From Vulcanisaeta sp. JCM 16159 (GTDB lineage: Archaea > Thermoproteota > Thermoprotei > Thermoproteales > Thermocladiaceae), in assembly GCF_001316265.1 (NCBI RefSeq), contig NZ_BBDN01000002.1, forward strand, positions 1 to 64,000: a stretch of DNA of 64,000 bases, given 5' to 3'. Shown piece by piece: positions 1 to 10,381 of this stretch. Below the pieces are notes generated by a model. That model saw only the letters and a list, made by a program, of their open reading frames with translations, was not told where the DNA came from and ran no database searches. The stretch's first letter is position 1, and each line of letters starts with the position of its first letter. Made by a program: the position numbers and the translations under genes.

Positions 1-1803
1 CTCGCCATGGCGCTCAGCCTGACACCCCAGAATGAGTCGCTCATCAATGCCCTACTCAACCCCTCAACAGCCCTGGCACTACCATCCCTGGCCAATGCAT
101 CTAGTGCTCATACAGGGCATGTTTTCACTACTTAATTCTGCAATGGCCTCCTCAATACCCTTATCGGCACTCACGGACTTAACGCCTACCTTGAATTGAG
201 GATCAATGCATATGTACTGTGGCCTCTCGCTGGCTGGTACGTATATCGTGGCCTCCCTCTCACTCAATTCAAACTTAAATATGTCGACCTTACCACTTGG
301 GTACTTAATCTCGAATTCTAGAGGTAATCTATAGATTGGGTATGAGTCATCTCCTTGGGCCTGGCTAATACTTAGTTTAACAAGTTTATTACCTGGGTCA
401 TAACTCCAGGAATACTTAATAACGGGGTGGCCTGATGAGTATACGAACTGGGTGAAGAACCAATCAAGCGGTTGCCCAGAGACCTCCTCAAGGGTCTTCC
501 TGAGGTCCTCCGTATCGGCATTACCGTGGGCATGCCTGGTTAGGTATAGATTTATGCCTCTCCTGAAGACTTCATCACCGAGTAGGTTACGGAGGGTGTG
601 CAGTACTAGGCTGCCCTTCTCATACGTATGCCTATCAAATACCTCCTCAGGGTCTCTATATAACCTCGTGACTATTGGCCTTGCGTACCTATTGCCATAC
701 TCATTGAGGTAATTCCTGAGGTTCTGGTAGAGCTCGTATAGGAACTCATCGCGTCCCTTGGCATGCTCCATATAGAGCGCTTCAAAATACGTGGCAAAGG
801 CCTCGTTAAGCCATATATTAGCCCAGTCCTTCGTCGTCACGTAATCACCAAACCATTGGTGAGCAAGTTCATGGGCGACCAAGCCATCTGATGTGAAGTC
901 CTCCATGCCTGGGCATGGGAACCTGGACCCTGGGCAATGGGCATGCTCATCGTGTAGCGTGGTGTCTGTGACTATCGTTACCGTGGTGTTCTCCATACCG
1001 CCATAAATGAATTCACTAACGGCAACATGCTTATAATTGGGCCATGGGTACTTAACGCCCGTGTACTCACTGTAAAACTTTATCATGTCACATGTCCTAT
1101 AGAAGCTAAACCTAGCCCTATCACCGTAACCCCTAGGCACGTAGTGCTCAATGATTACCCCATCACAATCCTCCCTAACAACCTCAAACTCGCCAGCCGC
1201 AAGGGCCACGAGGTATGCCGAGTGAGGCTTGTCCAACCGCCAGTGCCACAACACCTCATTACCCAGGTCCCTAGTCTCCACTAAAACACCGTTTGAAACC
1301 GCAGTCCAGGTCTTCGGAACTATTATCAATAACTCGCTTGTGAATTTAATATTTGGGTAGTCGGGTATTGGTATCCAGTAATGATTATCCTCACTCTCAC
1401 CTTGCGTCCAAACCATGGGCACCCTATCCCTGTAATGCTCGTCTGGCAGTACGAAGTAGAGGCCCTTCCTGGGCTTTGTTTCGTAACTCACCTGCACCAT
1501 GTGGCTACCTGGGTTAAGGTATACCCTCAGCGTCCTGCCATCATACTCAAACCTGGCGTCTTGCCCATCAACCTTAACCGACACTATCCTCATCTCTGCG
1601 GCGTCAAGCTCAATATAGCCCCTGCCTAGTGGTACATCGACATTATATTCCGCCAGCCCCTCTATTGCCTTCTCGTTAGCCTTAATCCTTACTTGAGCCC
1701 TTAGGTGTCTCAGGGCATAACCGTAGTGTCTGGGGAATTGAATCCTATAATCAGGGTATACGAAGTTCCTACCAATCAGGTAACCAGCCCTATCAAAGGA
1801 CAC
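1..1803 (-). CDS. M1-family zinc aminopeptidase, C-terminus cut by window edge
   Basis: Zinc-dependent aminopeptidase of the M1 (aminopeptidase N / tricorn-interacting factor) family, expected to trim peptides in the cytosol. The exopeptidase motif GGMEN lies near residue 265 and the zinc site HELAHQWFGD near residue 312, followed by NEAFATYFE that supplies the third zinc ligand. The N-terminal beta domain is present. A one-base shift near position 108 ends the open frame early at 79; in the next frame the sequence continues to the window edge as a helical HEAT-like tail (DALARDGSARAVEGL), normal for this family. The start at 1803 gives a normal N-terminus. The catalytic part is intact; only the tail is affected. 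Confidence 0.93.
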
Positions 1804-1843
1804 GTGGTATGGCGTTAAACGAAGTTAATATGCATTACCCAAT

Positions 1844-2083
1844 CTAGAAAAACCTCACCTTGAGGACCGAGAGCCTATACACCCTATTCTGCTCCTCAGA
1901 CCTGACGATCCTCTGCCCGAGCAGTGGGAATAACCTCTTCAATGTTAGGTAGCACTCCTCATCATCGAGTATGAACGTTATCACGGTTCCCACCGGCGCA
2001 TCGCGGAAGTTCTGTATGGCAAGTGTACTGCCGTATGGGCAACCAATACCCCTTAGGTCAACTGTCAATTCGCCAACCCTCAC
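1844..2083 (-). CDS. TusA-like sulfur-carrier domain protein
   Basis: Small 79-residue protein of the TusA/SirA fold. The sequence DLRGIGCPYG near the N-terminus matches the family signature around the sulfur-carrying cysteine (CPxP in classical TusA; here CPYG), followed by the typical hydrophobic strand and an LDDEEC segment. TusA proteins pass persulfide sulfur to tRNA thiolation, molybdopterin or sulfur-oxidation enzymes. The replacement of the second proline is unusual but seen in divergent TusA-like proteins. It sits 40 bases downstream of the M1 peptidase start, on the same strand. The thiI gene for tRNA thiolation is about 35 kb away. Specific partner unknown. Confidence 0.75.
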   Translation of the reverse strand: MRVGELTVDLRGIGCPYGSTLAIQNFRDAPVGTVITFILDDEECYLTLKRLFPLLGQRIVRSEEQNRVYRLSVLKVRFF

Positions 2084-2189
2084 AAGCAGTCAATGAGTAT
2101 TGGTATACTTTAGGCATAATGCACTGTGCATTTTTTTGCATAGGTCCCTATTACATGGCATTAATCTATTTTAGGTAAAGGCCTAGGGA

Positions 2190-2199
2190 GGATTTATAA
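2190..2199 (+). promoter_or_regulatory. TATA box for the 2226 gene
   Basis: The AT-rich element gatttataag ends about 27 bases before the ATG at 2226. This is the archaeal TATA spacing for a leaderless transcript that begins at the start codon. Confidence 0.55.
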
Positions 2200-2225
2200 G
2201 TCTCGGAATTAATAATAATAGGTTC

Positions 2226-2804
2226 ATGTCCGCAGGTAGGGACTTCATCAACCAGGTGATTATGGAGATTGAGAATTCAATCCTAAAACCCCTCGAGGAC
2301 ATTGAGAGCAGTGCCGAGGGGATTCTCGAGAACCTTTCGGAAAGCATTAATATCGAGAAGCCCAAGGTGATAGCCACGGTAAACCCCACGAATGAGTGCA
2401 TTGAGTACGTGGATAAGGATCAACAATGCCAAGTAATTACTGGTAAGTACTTCCCAGAGGAGTCAATAATACTCATTAATTACAGAATCGACATGAACAC
2501 ACTCCTCCACCTATTTGCCCATCACGTGCACGCTATTGAAATGGGTAGGGCTAAGTACGTTAGGGTTAGGAGACTCGAGGAGTTGAGACTTCCCTGGGAA
2601 TTGAGGCCTACCGAAATCGTTGCCATGTACAAGACAGCGCAGTTAGTGCGTATGCTTCAGCCCAGGGCCTGGAGGATCTATAACGAGGAGATTAAGCCCA
2701 GGATTAAGGAGATTGATGAGAAGTTCAACAGCGTGAGGTTTACGGTGAATTACATAGAGAGGCAGGTGGAGCACATACTGAGTAGTAGGAAGTCCATTCA
2801 ATAA
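2226..2804 (+). CDS. conserved hypothetical protein, possible metal-binding helix
   Basis: A 192-residue soluble protein that I do not recognise. It is charged and mostly helical. The stretch LLHLFAHHVHAIEMG near residue 97 holds three histidines and a glutamate spaced like a metal-binding helix, similar in style to metallopeptidase or hemerythrin-like helices, but no complete known motif is present. The C-terminal half (EEIKPRIKEIDEKF) looks like a coiled coil. The ATG at 2226 is supported by a TATA box at 2190-2199. It stands alone between the TusA-like gene and the acetyl-CoA synthetase. Intact frame. Function unknown. Confidence 0.7.
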   Translation: MSAGRDFINQVIMEIENSILKPLEDIESSAEGILENLSESINIEKPKVIATVNPTNECIEYVDKDQQCQVITGKYFPEESIILINYRIDMNTLLHLFAHHVHAIEMGRAKYVRVRRLEELRLPWELRPTEIVAMYKTAQLVRMLQPRAWRIYNEEIKPRIKEIDEKFNSVRFTVNYIERQVEHILSSRKSIQ

Positions 2805-2888
2805 TGTTTAGTAGGACTTGGTTAGTATTAATTATATATCTGAATATTGTCGTTTTATATTATTATAAAATAATACATTGTTGATAAA

Positions 2889-2898
2889 GCTTATAAAA
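2889..2898 (+). promoter_or_regulatory. TATA box for acs
   Basis: The element gcttataaaa lies about 25 bases before the ATG at 2923, which favours that ATG over the upstream in-frame TTG at 2878 and suggests a leaderless acs transcript. Confidence 0.5.
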
Positions 2899-2922
2899 CT
2901 CTATAACATAGTATTACCTTGT

Positions 2923-4927
2923 ATGTCAGTTACATGGGCTCTACCCTTTAAAGAGAAAATAATCCCCGAGATTGGGAAGGAGAGGGCAGTCGATCCCGAG
3001 GAATATAAAAGAATTCACCAGGAGAGTCTTAAGGACATTGAGGCCTTCTGGTCAAATATTGCCAGGGAACTCGAGTGGTTCAAGCCCTGGGATAAGGTAC
3101 TTGCCGCTGATCCGCAACCACCGTTTTATAAGTGGTTTGTTGGTGGTAGGTTGAACGCGTCGTACCTGGCACTGGATAGGCATGTTAAGGGCGGTAGGAA
3201 GAATAAGGTGGCCATTATTTGGGAGGGTGAGCCGGTTGACCAAAACGGTAATCCACTTGAGGTTCGTAAGCTCACGTATTATGACCTATGGCGTGAGGTC
3301 AATAGGCTCGCTACGTACTTAAGAACAAGTTCGGCCTTAAGAAGGGCGATACCATAGGTATTTACTTACCAATGATTCCCGAGCTCCCAATAGCGATACT
3401 CGCGGCTGCAAGGCTCGGCGTAATATTCACAGTAGTCTTCAGCGGATTCACGGCTCAGGCATTGGCTGACAGGCTTAATGATGCCGAGGCTAAGCTGGTG
3501 ATAACGGCTGACGGTGGTTATAGGCGTGGTAGGGTGATTAGGCTTAAGGAAATCGTTGACAAGGCCCTTGAGCAGTCACCCACGGTTAAGAACGTAATCG
3601 TCTACAGGAGGGTTGGGCTAAGTGACGTTAACATGGTTAAGGGCAGGGACTACTGGTGGCATGAGTTGATGAGTGACGTACCAGTAAACACATACGTTGA
3701 GCCAGAGCCTGTGGAGAGTGAGCACCCGCTATATATCCTATACACGTCCGGTACAACGGGTAAGCCCAAGGGCATTGTTCACGACACAGGCGGCTACATG
3801 GTACTACTCCACGCAACCATGAAGTGGGTATTCGACGCCAGGGAGGACGACATCCACTTCTGCACCGCGGACATCGGCTGGGTAACCGGGCATAGCTACA
3901 TAGTATTTGGGCCGCTCCTCGAGGGTATGACAACGATAATGTATGAAGGCGCGCCCGACTACCCAAACCCAGATCGTTGGTGGGCGATTGCGGAGAGGTA
4001 TGGAGCGACCATACTGTATACGAGCCCCACAGGCATAAGGACGCTCATGAGGTTTGGCGACGACTGGGTTAAGAAGCACGACCTTAGTACGATAAGGCTC
4101 ATCCACTCAGTTGGTGAGCCAATAAACCCAGAGGCCTGGAGGTGGCTCTGGAAATTAGCTGGCAGGGAGAAGGTGCCCTTCGGCTCCACCTGGTGGATGA
4201 CTGAGACGGGGGGCATATTAATATCCCATGCACCAGGCCTCGCCCTGGTACCACTTAAGCCGGGTACTAATGGGCCACCGCTGCCCGGTGTTGATGCGGA
4301 TGTTGTTGATGATAATGGCAACCCAGTACAACCGGGGCAGAGAGGTTATCTCGTAATTAAGAGGCCTTGGCCAGGGATGCTACTGACAATCTGGAAGGAC
4401 CCGGACAGGTACGTCAAGACCTACTGGAGTAAGTTTTCCGGAATGTTCTATGCTGCGATTACGCCGTTAAGGATGAGGATGGTTACTTCTGGATACTCGG
4501 TAGGGCTGATGAGGTGATCAAAGTTGCGGGTCATAGGCTCGGCACGTATGAGCTCGAGTCAGCATTAATACAGCACCCAGCAGTGGCTGAAGCATCTGTT
4601 GTAGGTATTCCAGATCCAGTGAAGGGTGAGGTTCCCGTGGCCTATGTAGTCCTTAAGCAGGGTTACCAACCCTCTGAGCAGTTGAAAGCCGAGTTGAATA
4701 ATACGGTTAGGGAGCTCGTGGGGCCAATAGCCGCGTTATCGAATGTATTCTTCGTGACCAAACTACCGAAGACTAGGAGTGGCAAGATAATGAGGAGGTT
4801 GGTTAAGGCCGTCGTTACAGGCCAACCGCTGGGTGATGTAACGACGCTTGAGGATGAGGCTAGCGTTGAGGAGGTTAAGAAGGCTTACGAGGAGTTTAAG
4901 GCAGAGCTTGAGAAACTTAGTAAATAA
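2923..4927 (+). CDS. acs: acetyl-CoA synthetase (AMP-forming), two frameshifts
   Basis: Acetate (or propionate)-CoA ligase that makes an acyl-adenylate from ATP and then the CoA thioester. The AMP-binding P-loop [18 protein letters not shown], the WWMTETGG motif and the C-terminal GKIMRRL lysine region are all present, and the total length (about 668 codons) is normal. The frame is broken twice: a base is missing near 3323 (restores [18 protein letters not shown]) and another near 4455 (restores [21 protein letters not shown]). Both repairs give perfect family sequence, so I read this as one gene with sequence errors rather than decay. Start at 2923 chosen from the TATA spacing and family N-terminus. 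Confidence 0.93.
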
Positions 4928-5026
4928 TGGTCGATAATAGGCAGGTTATTTGCTGGCCGTATTAACAGCAGTAATACCTCTTAATTTACATCCTACTCAG
5001 TTTTAATTAAGTGTTGATTTATAAGC

Positions 5027-5815
5027 GTGCAAGAGGTAAGGATAAATGTGGTTAACATAATTAAACCAAGGGTTGAGCTTGTGCTTATCTGGGGTAGTGA
5101 GGAGTTGGTTGCGGCAATGACTGACATTGTTTATAGGGCCTACTCCATTGAGGATGCGTTGAGGAGGGTTAGGGAGAGACCCGAGCTCGTGGCCAGGAGG
5201 ATAACGGGCTTCCTTAGGGATGGGCACCACAGCGTCCTTGAGTTCATGGGTGCGAGTTGGCTTGTTGAGGGTAGTAGGGCGTTCACGCATGAGCTTGTTA
5301 GGCATAGGGTGGCTAGTTATTGGCAGGAGAGCCAGAGGTACGTCGACTACACCAAGGGGCAACTACGCTATGTACTACCACCAAGCCTAGCCAGTGAGTG
5401 GACTGGTTATTTAGACGGTATGTCGCAGGCCTACATAAAGGCTAGGGAGGGATTGGCGCCCGAGGATGCCAGGTACCTACTCCCAAACGCAATGGCCAGT
5501 AGGGTCTGGGTTCAGATGAATGCCAGGGAGTTCTTCCTAAACTTCGTACCGCTTAGGACGGGGCTTGGGGCTTTTCATGAGATTAGGCTTATTGCTTGGT
5601 TGATGTTCGACTCGTTGATTGATAAATTCCCAATAATAGCCAAGTGGGTTTGGGATAACCTACCGAGGCTACACCCAGACTACTGCAGGGGCATTGACAA
5701 GCTAGGCGGTGCTTACGGGACGAGTGACTGCAGGGTAGTTAGCATTAAGGATGCATTCAACAAATGGGGAATAGAAATACCGAAGGGGATTGCCAGTCTT
5801 ATCTCTCAGTCTTAA
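5027..5815 (+). CDS. thyX: flavin-dependent thymidylate synthase ThyX
   Basis: Makes dTMP from dUMP with methylene-tetrahydrofolate (or the archaeal folate analogue), FAD and NADPH; it replaces ThyA. The signature RHRVASYWQESQR, fitting the ThyX RHRx7S motif, lies near residue 90, preceded by the FLRDGHHSVLEF block that also helps bind FAD and dUMP. At 262 residues the length is typical. It begins with GTG at 5027 and is uninterrupted. The 3' end overlaps the convergent flippase gene by 17 bases, so the two genes share their terminal sequence. No thyA gene is visible in the window. Confidence 0.95.
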   Translation: MQEVRINVVNIIKPRVELVLIWGSEELVAAMTDIVYRAYSIEDALRRVRERPELVARRITGFLRDGHHSVLEFMGASWLVEGSRAFTHELVRHRVASYWQESQRYVDYTKGQLRYVLPPSLASEWTGYLDGMSQAYIKAREGLAPEDARYLLPNAMASRVWVQMNAREFFLNFVPLRTGLGAFHEIRLIAWLMFDSLIDKFPIIAKWVWDNLPRLHPDYCRGIDKLGGAYGTSDCRVVSIKDAFNKWGIEIPKGIASLISQS

Positions 5816-7270
5816 TAAAAGGCGTAATTAATGGTCTCGCGAACCCTGGAACCTGATTAATTAAGGCCTTAGGTAATGGCTTAACTAGGTAGAGGGCCAT
5901 CAGCAGTATGGCCATGCTAATTAATTGAGCCAATGGCCAGGTAATTGGCGGATCTGGAATTGGCACAGCACAGGAGGAGACGATGGTTAGGATCAGGGAC
6001 AAACCAATAACCAACACATTAATGCTTCTGACACTCCACCGTTCACTAAACCAAAAGGCTATGAGCGTCAACATGTAAATTAGGTAATTACTGACTATGG
6101 CCATGTAAATCCCAAGGAAGTGAAGAAGCACGTAAGCAAGCACCCCAAGGCCAAGGCCGACGACATTCGCCAGTAATGCATACCAACCTCTACCAATTAC
6201 CCAGTAATATGACGCGTAAATACCGGCTATTACGGCTAATGGGGTATAACCAAGTAATACGGAGGCGTAGGGTATTGACTTAACGTACTCACCACTAATA
6301 ATGCCCATCATCGGCAGGGCAGGTAACGCGAGGACTATTAATTGAGCAAGCAGTGACGCAGCTATGAAGGACGGTATTGCATACTCACGGAATGCCCTAC
6401 CCACGTCAATGCCAACGCCAAGTCCCTGGGACAACCTGCTATTCATCACCGTGGACACGGCAGGGCCTAGGGCAGTCACGGCGTTGGCAATTGCGGCTGC
6501 CAATCCGTAAATACCCGTAAATCCAGGGCCAAGGTAAATGTAGACCAAGTACATAATTAAGTTGAAGCTCAGCGTACCCATGTAACCAAGTATCCATGAC
6601 TGAAACCCAAACTCCAGGAATCCCCTCACACCACGCCTTATCACGTCAATACCAAGTAGTGGATCTACCAAGCCCTTAACGATGCCCACATAATAAAGCA
6701 ACTGAGCCAATGAGCCCAGGAGTACGGATATAGCCAGCGCATAGACATTACGCATGACGATTATTAACAACACCTGGAACACCCTCATTACGAGCATGTT
6801 GATTGTAGAGCCCATGCCCTGGGACGCAACCCTACCCACTAACCATAGATAAAGTCCAAGGGCGCCAGCTATTGATTGTATGAAGACCGTGGCTATATAG
6901 ATATACGCGGTACCAAACAACCACCTTGGTATGCCATTACTCACATATAATGGGGTGGCCAGGGCAATCACTAGGCCATAGACGATGGCCATAATCAATG
7001 ACATTAGGATCATGGCTGAGAAGTAGGGCTTGGCATCACCGCCCCTGGCATACTTAATGGCGCCCTCCCTCGCGATTGCGCCTGATATACCCGGTATCGG
7101 TATCAAGGCACCTATTGAATTTATTATTGCGAATAATGCATTGTAATAACCGTACTGCGCCAGTGGTATGTACCTCGTTAAAACAACTATGTAGGCTATC
7201 GCCAATGCGTAGTTGGCCGCGGTGGTAGGTAATTAAGCACAATGGCGGTAACGGTACTCTCCTTAACCAT
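5799..7270 (-). CDS. polysaccharide flippase (Wzx/MATE-like), one frameshift
   Basis: Multi-pass membrane protein with about 12-14 predicted hydrophobic segments, of the MOP superfamily that flips lipid-linked sugars across the membrane. The long frame begins at 7205 and lacks the first helix. In another frame directly upstream an ATG at 7270 gives MVKESTVTAIVLNYL, which joins the main frame at about 7228 if one base is missing in the run ctaccaccgcgg, restoring LTRYIPLAQYGYYN after a complete first helix. I therefore extend the gene to 7270. It is divergent from rmlA and near rmlB, which fits export of glycan precursors. Confidence 0.82.
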
Positions 7271-7353
7271 TCACGAATCAGCCATACCCGGCATTTTAAA
7301 TATTATGGACGTTAATAATGACGCCATAAAATACTTTAAAATTAATCCCATAA

Positions 7354-7359
7354 GGAGGT
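7354..7359 (+). promoter_or_regulatory. Shine-Dalgarno sequence before rmlA
   Basis: GGAGGT five bases before the ATG at 7365 is a strong ribosome-binding site, unusual in this window where most promoter-proximal genes look leaderless. A TATA-like element, actttaaaat, lies at about 7333-7342. Confidence 0.55.
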
Positions 7360-7364
7360 AATTA

Positions 7365-8429
7365 ATGCCTATAAACGGCGTTATTCTCGTTGCCGGTGAA
7401 GGCACCAGGCTTAGGCCGTTAACGTATACGTTACCAAAGCCATTAATACCAATAATGGGTAAGCCCCTGGTCACAAGGATAATAGAGGGATTAATGAGTA
7501 ACGGCATTAGTAATATTTACGTGGTTGTCGGGCACCTAGGCTTCCTGTTTAGGCAGGCTCTCGGTGATGGGTCGGGTATGGGCGTGAGCATTAAATACGC
7601 CGAGCAGAGGGAGAGACTTGGTATTGCCCATGCAATACATAGGGCAATTGAGGAGGGCGCAAATGGTGAATTAATTGTTCATCTAGGCGATAATTACTTC
7701 GGCGAGGGACTGAACAGATTCATCCGTGAGTTTAGGGATGGTGATTATGACGTCTATGTGGTTTTAACAAAGCATAAAGACCTAACTAGGTTTGGAAATG
7801 CCGTGATTAAGGATGGCAAGATAGTAAGGCTCATTGAGAAGCCTAGGGAACCACCACCCAATAGCCTGGTGATGACCGGGATATACATGTTCAGGGACTC
7901 CAGGGATGTGGAGAGGGCCTTTAGCACGCTTAAGCCGTCGGCAAGGGGTGAGTATGAGATAACAGACCTAATTCAGTGGTTCATTGATAACGGCAGGAGG
8001 GTGGGGTACTCAGTGACCAATAGTTGGTGGAAGGACATGGGAACACCCCAGGACATACTCGACCTACTCTACCTAATGCTTGATGAGGCTAAGCAGAGGA
8101 TTGAGGGTGAGGTCAGGGGCGAGGTTAATGGTAGGGTCATTATAGAGCGAGGAGCAGTAATCGAGGGTAGGGTTCACGGACCGGCCTACATTGGGAGGGG
8201 TTCGGTGATTGGTAAGGATACGGTAATTGAGCATTACGTTGATGTCGAATCAAACGTCTCAATAAATGGCGGGAGCCTGAGTAGGTCATTAATACTTAAC
8301 GATGCATCACTCGAGTTGGGTAGGGCCAGGCTTATTGACAGTATTATTGGGCCTAAGTCCTTAATTAGGCTTTCCAATGGCGTGGTGAGGCTTATAATTG
8401 GTGAGGAAAATAGTATAGAGAGTGTTTAA
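7365..8429 (+). CDS. rmlA: glucose-1-phosphate thymidylyltransferase-type sugar nucleotidyltransferase
   Basis: Forms a nucleotide sugar (typically dTDP-glucose) from sugar-1-phosphate and NTP. The nucleotide-binding signature GEGTRLRPLTYTLPKPLIP is at the N-terminus, with LGDNYF for metal binding and EKPREPPPNSL for sugar binding. The C-terminal ~110 residues form a left-handed beta-helix (repeated I/V-x-G patterns), the long RmlA form found in archaea. The length of 354 residues is normal and the frame is intact. It converges with rmlB, the next step in dTDP-sugar synthesis; rmlC and rmlD are not in the window. Substrate specificity is inferred from family only. Confidence 0.9.
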   Translation: MPINGVILVAGEGTRLRPLTYTLPKPLIPIMGKPLVTRIIEGLMSNGISNIYVVVGHLGFLFRQALGDGSGMGVSIKYAEQRERLGIAHAIHRAIEEGANGELIVHLGDNYFGEGLNRFIREFRDGDYDVYVVLTKHKDLTRFGNAVIKDGKIVRLIEKPREPPPNSLVMTGIYMFRDSRDVERAFSTLKPSARGEYEITDLIQWFIDNGRRVGYSVTNSWWKDMGTPQDILDLLYLMLDEAKQRIEGEVRGEVNGRVIIERGAVIEGRVHGPAYIGRGSVIGKDTVIEHYVDVESNVSINGGSLSRSLILNDASLELGRARLIDSIIGPKSLIRLSNGVVRLIIGEENSIESV

Positions 8430-8467
8430 TTATTGCCAGGGCGTATCCTTAATGAAATACTCATCAT

Positions 8468-9402
8468 TTATAAGGGTCTCCACCACCACTCATTTTCCAA
8501 GTACCATTTAATAGTCATTCTTAACCCATCCTCCCAGTTAATTAATGGTTTCCAACCAAGTGATAGTATCTTATCACCCCTCATTAAGTACCTTCTATCC
8601 TGGCCCGGCCTATCACTCGTGAAGTGAATAAGGCTTCTAGCTTATTCAATAATTCAAGTATTTTCTCAACAACCTCTAGCACACTTCTTTCATTAAAGCC
8701 AGGTACATTATATATCTCACCAGGTCTACCCTTCTCAGCGACTAACCATATTGCTCTGCAGGTATCCTCTACATAAAGCCAATCCCTCCTTTGAGATCCA
8801 TTGCCATGCACAATAACTGGTAAGCCATGAACCGCCCTAATTATTGTCTTAGGTATTAACTTTTCTGGGTGTTGGCGTGGGCCATAATTGTTCGAAGGCC
8901 TAACAATGGAGGCATCTATATTGTATGTTCTCCAGTAAGCCATTAATAGCATGTCGCCGGATGCCTTAGTAGCGGAGTACGGATTACTTGGACGAAGTAC
9001 TGTATCCTCACTGGCAGGTTCTCTACCCTCTAGGTCACCATAAACCTCATCGGTAGATACATGAATAAGCCTCGTATCAATCCTCCTAACAACCTCCAAA
9101 AGTGTGTAAACACCATAAATATTTGTTCTAATGAATGGTTCAGGATCTCTAATACTTCTATCAACATGAGTCTCAGCAGCAAAATTAACAATGATATCAG
9201 GCTGAAACTCCCTAGCAACGCTAAACAGTTTATCCTTATCAACTATATCACCCCGAACAACCTTAACACTACTTGGTAAGTTCTCAGGGCGACCCGCATA
9301 GGTAAATGCATCATACACCATAACCTCATGACCTAAACCAAGAAGATACCAAACGAAATTACTTCCAATAAAACCAGCACCACCAGTAACTAAAATCCTC
9401 AT
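8468..9402 (-). CDS. rmlB: dTDP-glucose 4,6-dehydratase, one frameshift
   Basis: Short-chain dehydrogenase-fold enzyme that converts dTDP-glucose to dTDP-4-keto-6-deoxyglucose with bound NAD. The Rossmann motif GGAGFIGSN is at residue 7, the STDEVYGDLEG active-site segment near 120 and the YSATKAS catalytic Tyr-Lys pair near 144. The open frame stops early, at 8584; after a one-base shift near 8622 the sequence reads HFTSDRPGQDRRYLMRGDK and then LGWKPLINWEDGL up to a stop at 8468, exactly the family C-terminus. I therefore extend the gene to 8468. Together with rmlA it provides deoxysugar donors for the downstream glycan genes. Confidence 0.93.
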
Positions 9403-9520
9403 CTACGCATCGATGCTGTAGCACGTTTTTAAGGATTTCCAATTAAGGGATTAGTTCGGTAACATCAAGGCATAATAAGGTATTTATATTAAGCACGTCA
9501 TTGTTAATCAGGCGTGGGCT

Positions 9521-10168
9521 TTGGTTGATGTTATTACGATAATAGCCGTGGTGGTGAGTATCGCATCATCAACGGCATCCCTAGCCTACTGGCTCGGCAG
9601 GAAATTCGCGGAGGTAGAGTCTAGGTTTAGCCATGTTGATTTAAGGTTCAGCCAGGTTGAAGATAAATTCAATAGTATTGAAGAGAGGTTTAATAATGTT
9701 GAAGGTAGAATTAATGGAATTGAGAATAGGATCAATAAGATCGAGAATAGGATTAATGAGATTGAAAGTAGAATCAATGGGGTTGAGGGTAGGATTGGTA
9801 GTATTGAAGCTAGGATTGAAAGGCTTGAAAACGCGTTCACGCAGTTCTCTGAGGTTCTCATAACGGCATTGGAGACCAAGGGTATATCCACATGGACGGA
9901 GGCACCGACTCTCAGGGACATGGTGAAGACACTACTACCGGTGCCGAGGACCAAGTACTACACGTGGGAGGTCTATGAGAGACTTAGGCAGTTACTTGAT
10001 AAGGACCCGAATGAGTACACGATGGTGGATATCGAGCAGATGAATGAGATCGCAGATTTAATAGAGAAGGAGGGCTTTGAAACAAAGAGGAGGGACCTAA
10101 TCGAGTATGCCTGGAAACTAGGTATTACGCAATGGTTGCTAAGGTGGTCTTCGTATACCCAAAACTAA
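9521..10168 (+). CDS. membrane-anchored heptad-repeat coiled-coil protein
   Basis: A 215-residue protein that I cannot assign to a named family. Residues 4-25 form one membrane helix, residues 30-105 a near-perfect heptad coiled coil (repeats of the type IENRINEIESRI), and the last 100 residues a predicted globular helical domain with no motif known to me. The coiled coil is encoded by a visible 21-base tandem pattern at about 9655-9830. The start is a TTG at 9521 because upstream codons in frame offer no ATG. It opens the island of PaREP genes and ATPase that follows on the same strand; a decayed coiled-coil gene lies next to the second such set near 30.3 kb. Confidence 0.72.
   Translation: MVDVITIIAVVVSIASSTASLAYWLGRKFAEVESRFSHVDLRFSQVEDKFNSIEERFNNVEGRINGIENRINKIENRINEIESRINGVEGRIGSIEARIERLENAFTQFSEVLITALETKGISTWTEAPTLRDMVKTLLPVPRTKYYTWEVYERLRQLLDKDPNEYTMVDIEQMNEIADLIEKEGFETKRRDLIEYAWKLGITQWLLRWSSYTQN
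9655..9830 (+). repeat. 21-base tandem coding repeat
   Basis: About eight imperfect copies of a 21-base unit of the type gttgaggtaggattaatgg encode successive heptads of the coiled coil. The period is exactly seven codons. Copy number is likely to vary between strains because the units are similar enough for slippage. Confidence 0.6.
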
Positions 10169-10381
10169 GGCAACAGAAATAATGCTGCACCAGCCCTGGT
10201 GCTAAGCCGCCACTAACCTTCAGGTCCTCACAATAATTCAACCATGACATCACTAAATCCCTGCATAGTAGTCTCGACATACAATCAAGGAACTTAAGGT
10301 ACTGGAATTAGACGTGGACTGAAGAATACAAAGCATTAACACAAGGTAAGTATTTAAGGAGGTTAATCACTGCCTTAAACT

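Noticed and set aside
3637-4321. Long minus-strand frames inside acs
   Set aside because: They mirror the codon pattern of acs, lack start context and have no family similarity.
3323-4456. Programmed frameshifting in acs
   Set aside because: No slippery heptamer or pseudoknot is visible and the same kind of shift occurs in dozens of unrelated genes nearby.
9586-9954. Minus-strand Leu/Ser-rich frame inside the coiled-coil gene
   Set aside because: Its repeats are only the reverse of the 21-base heptad repeats; no independent support.
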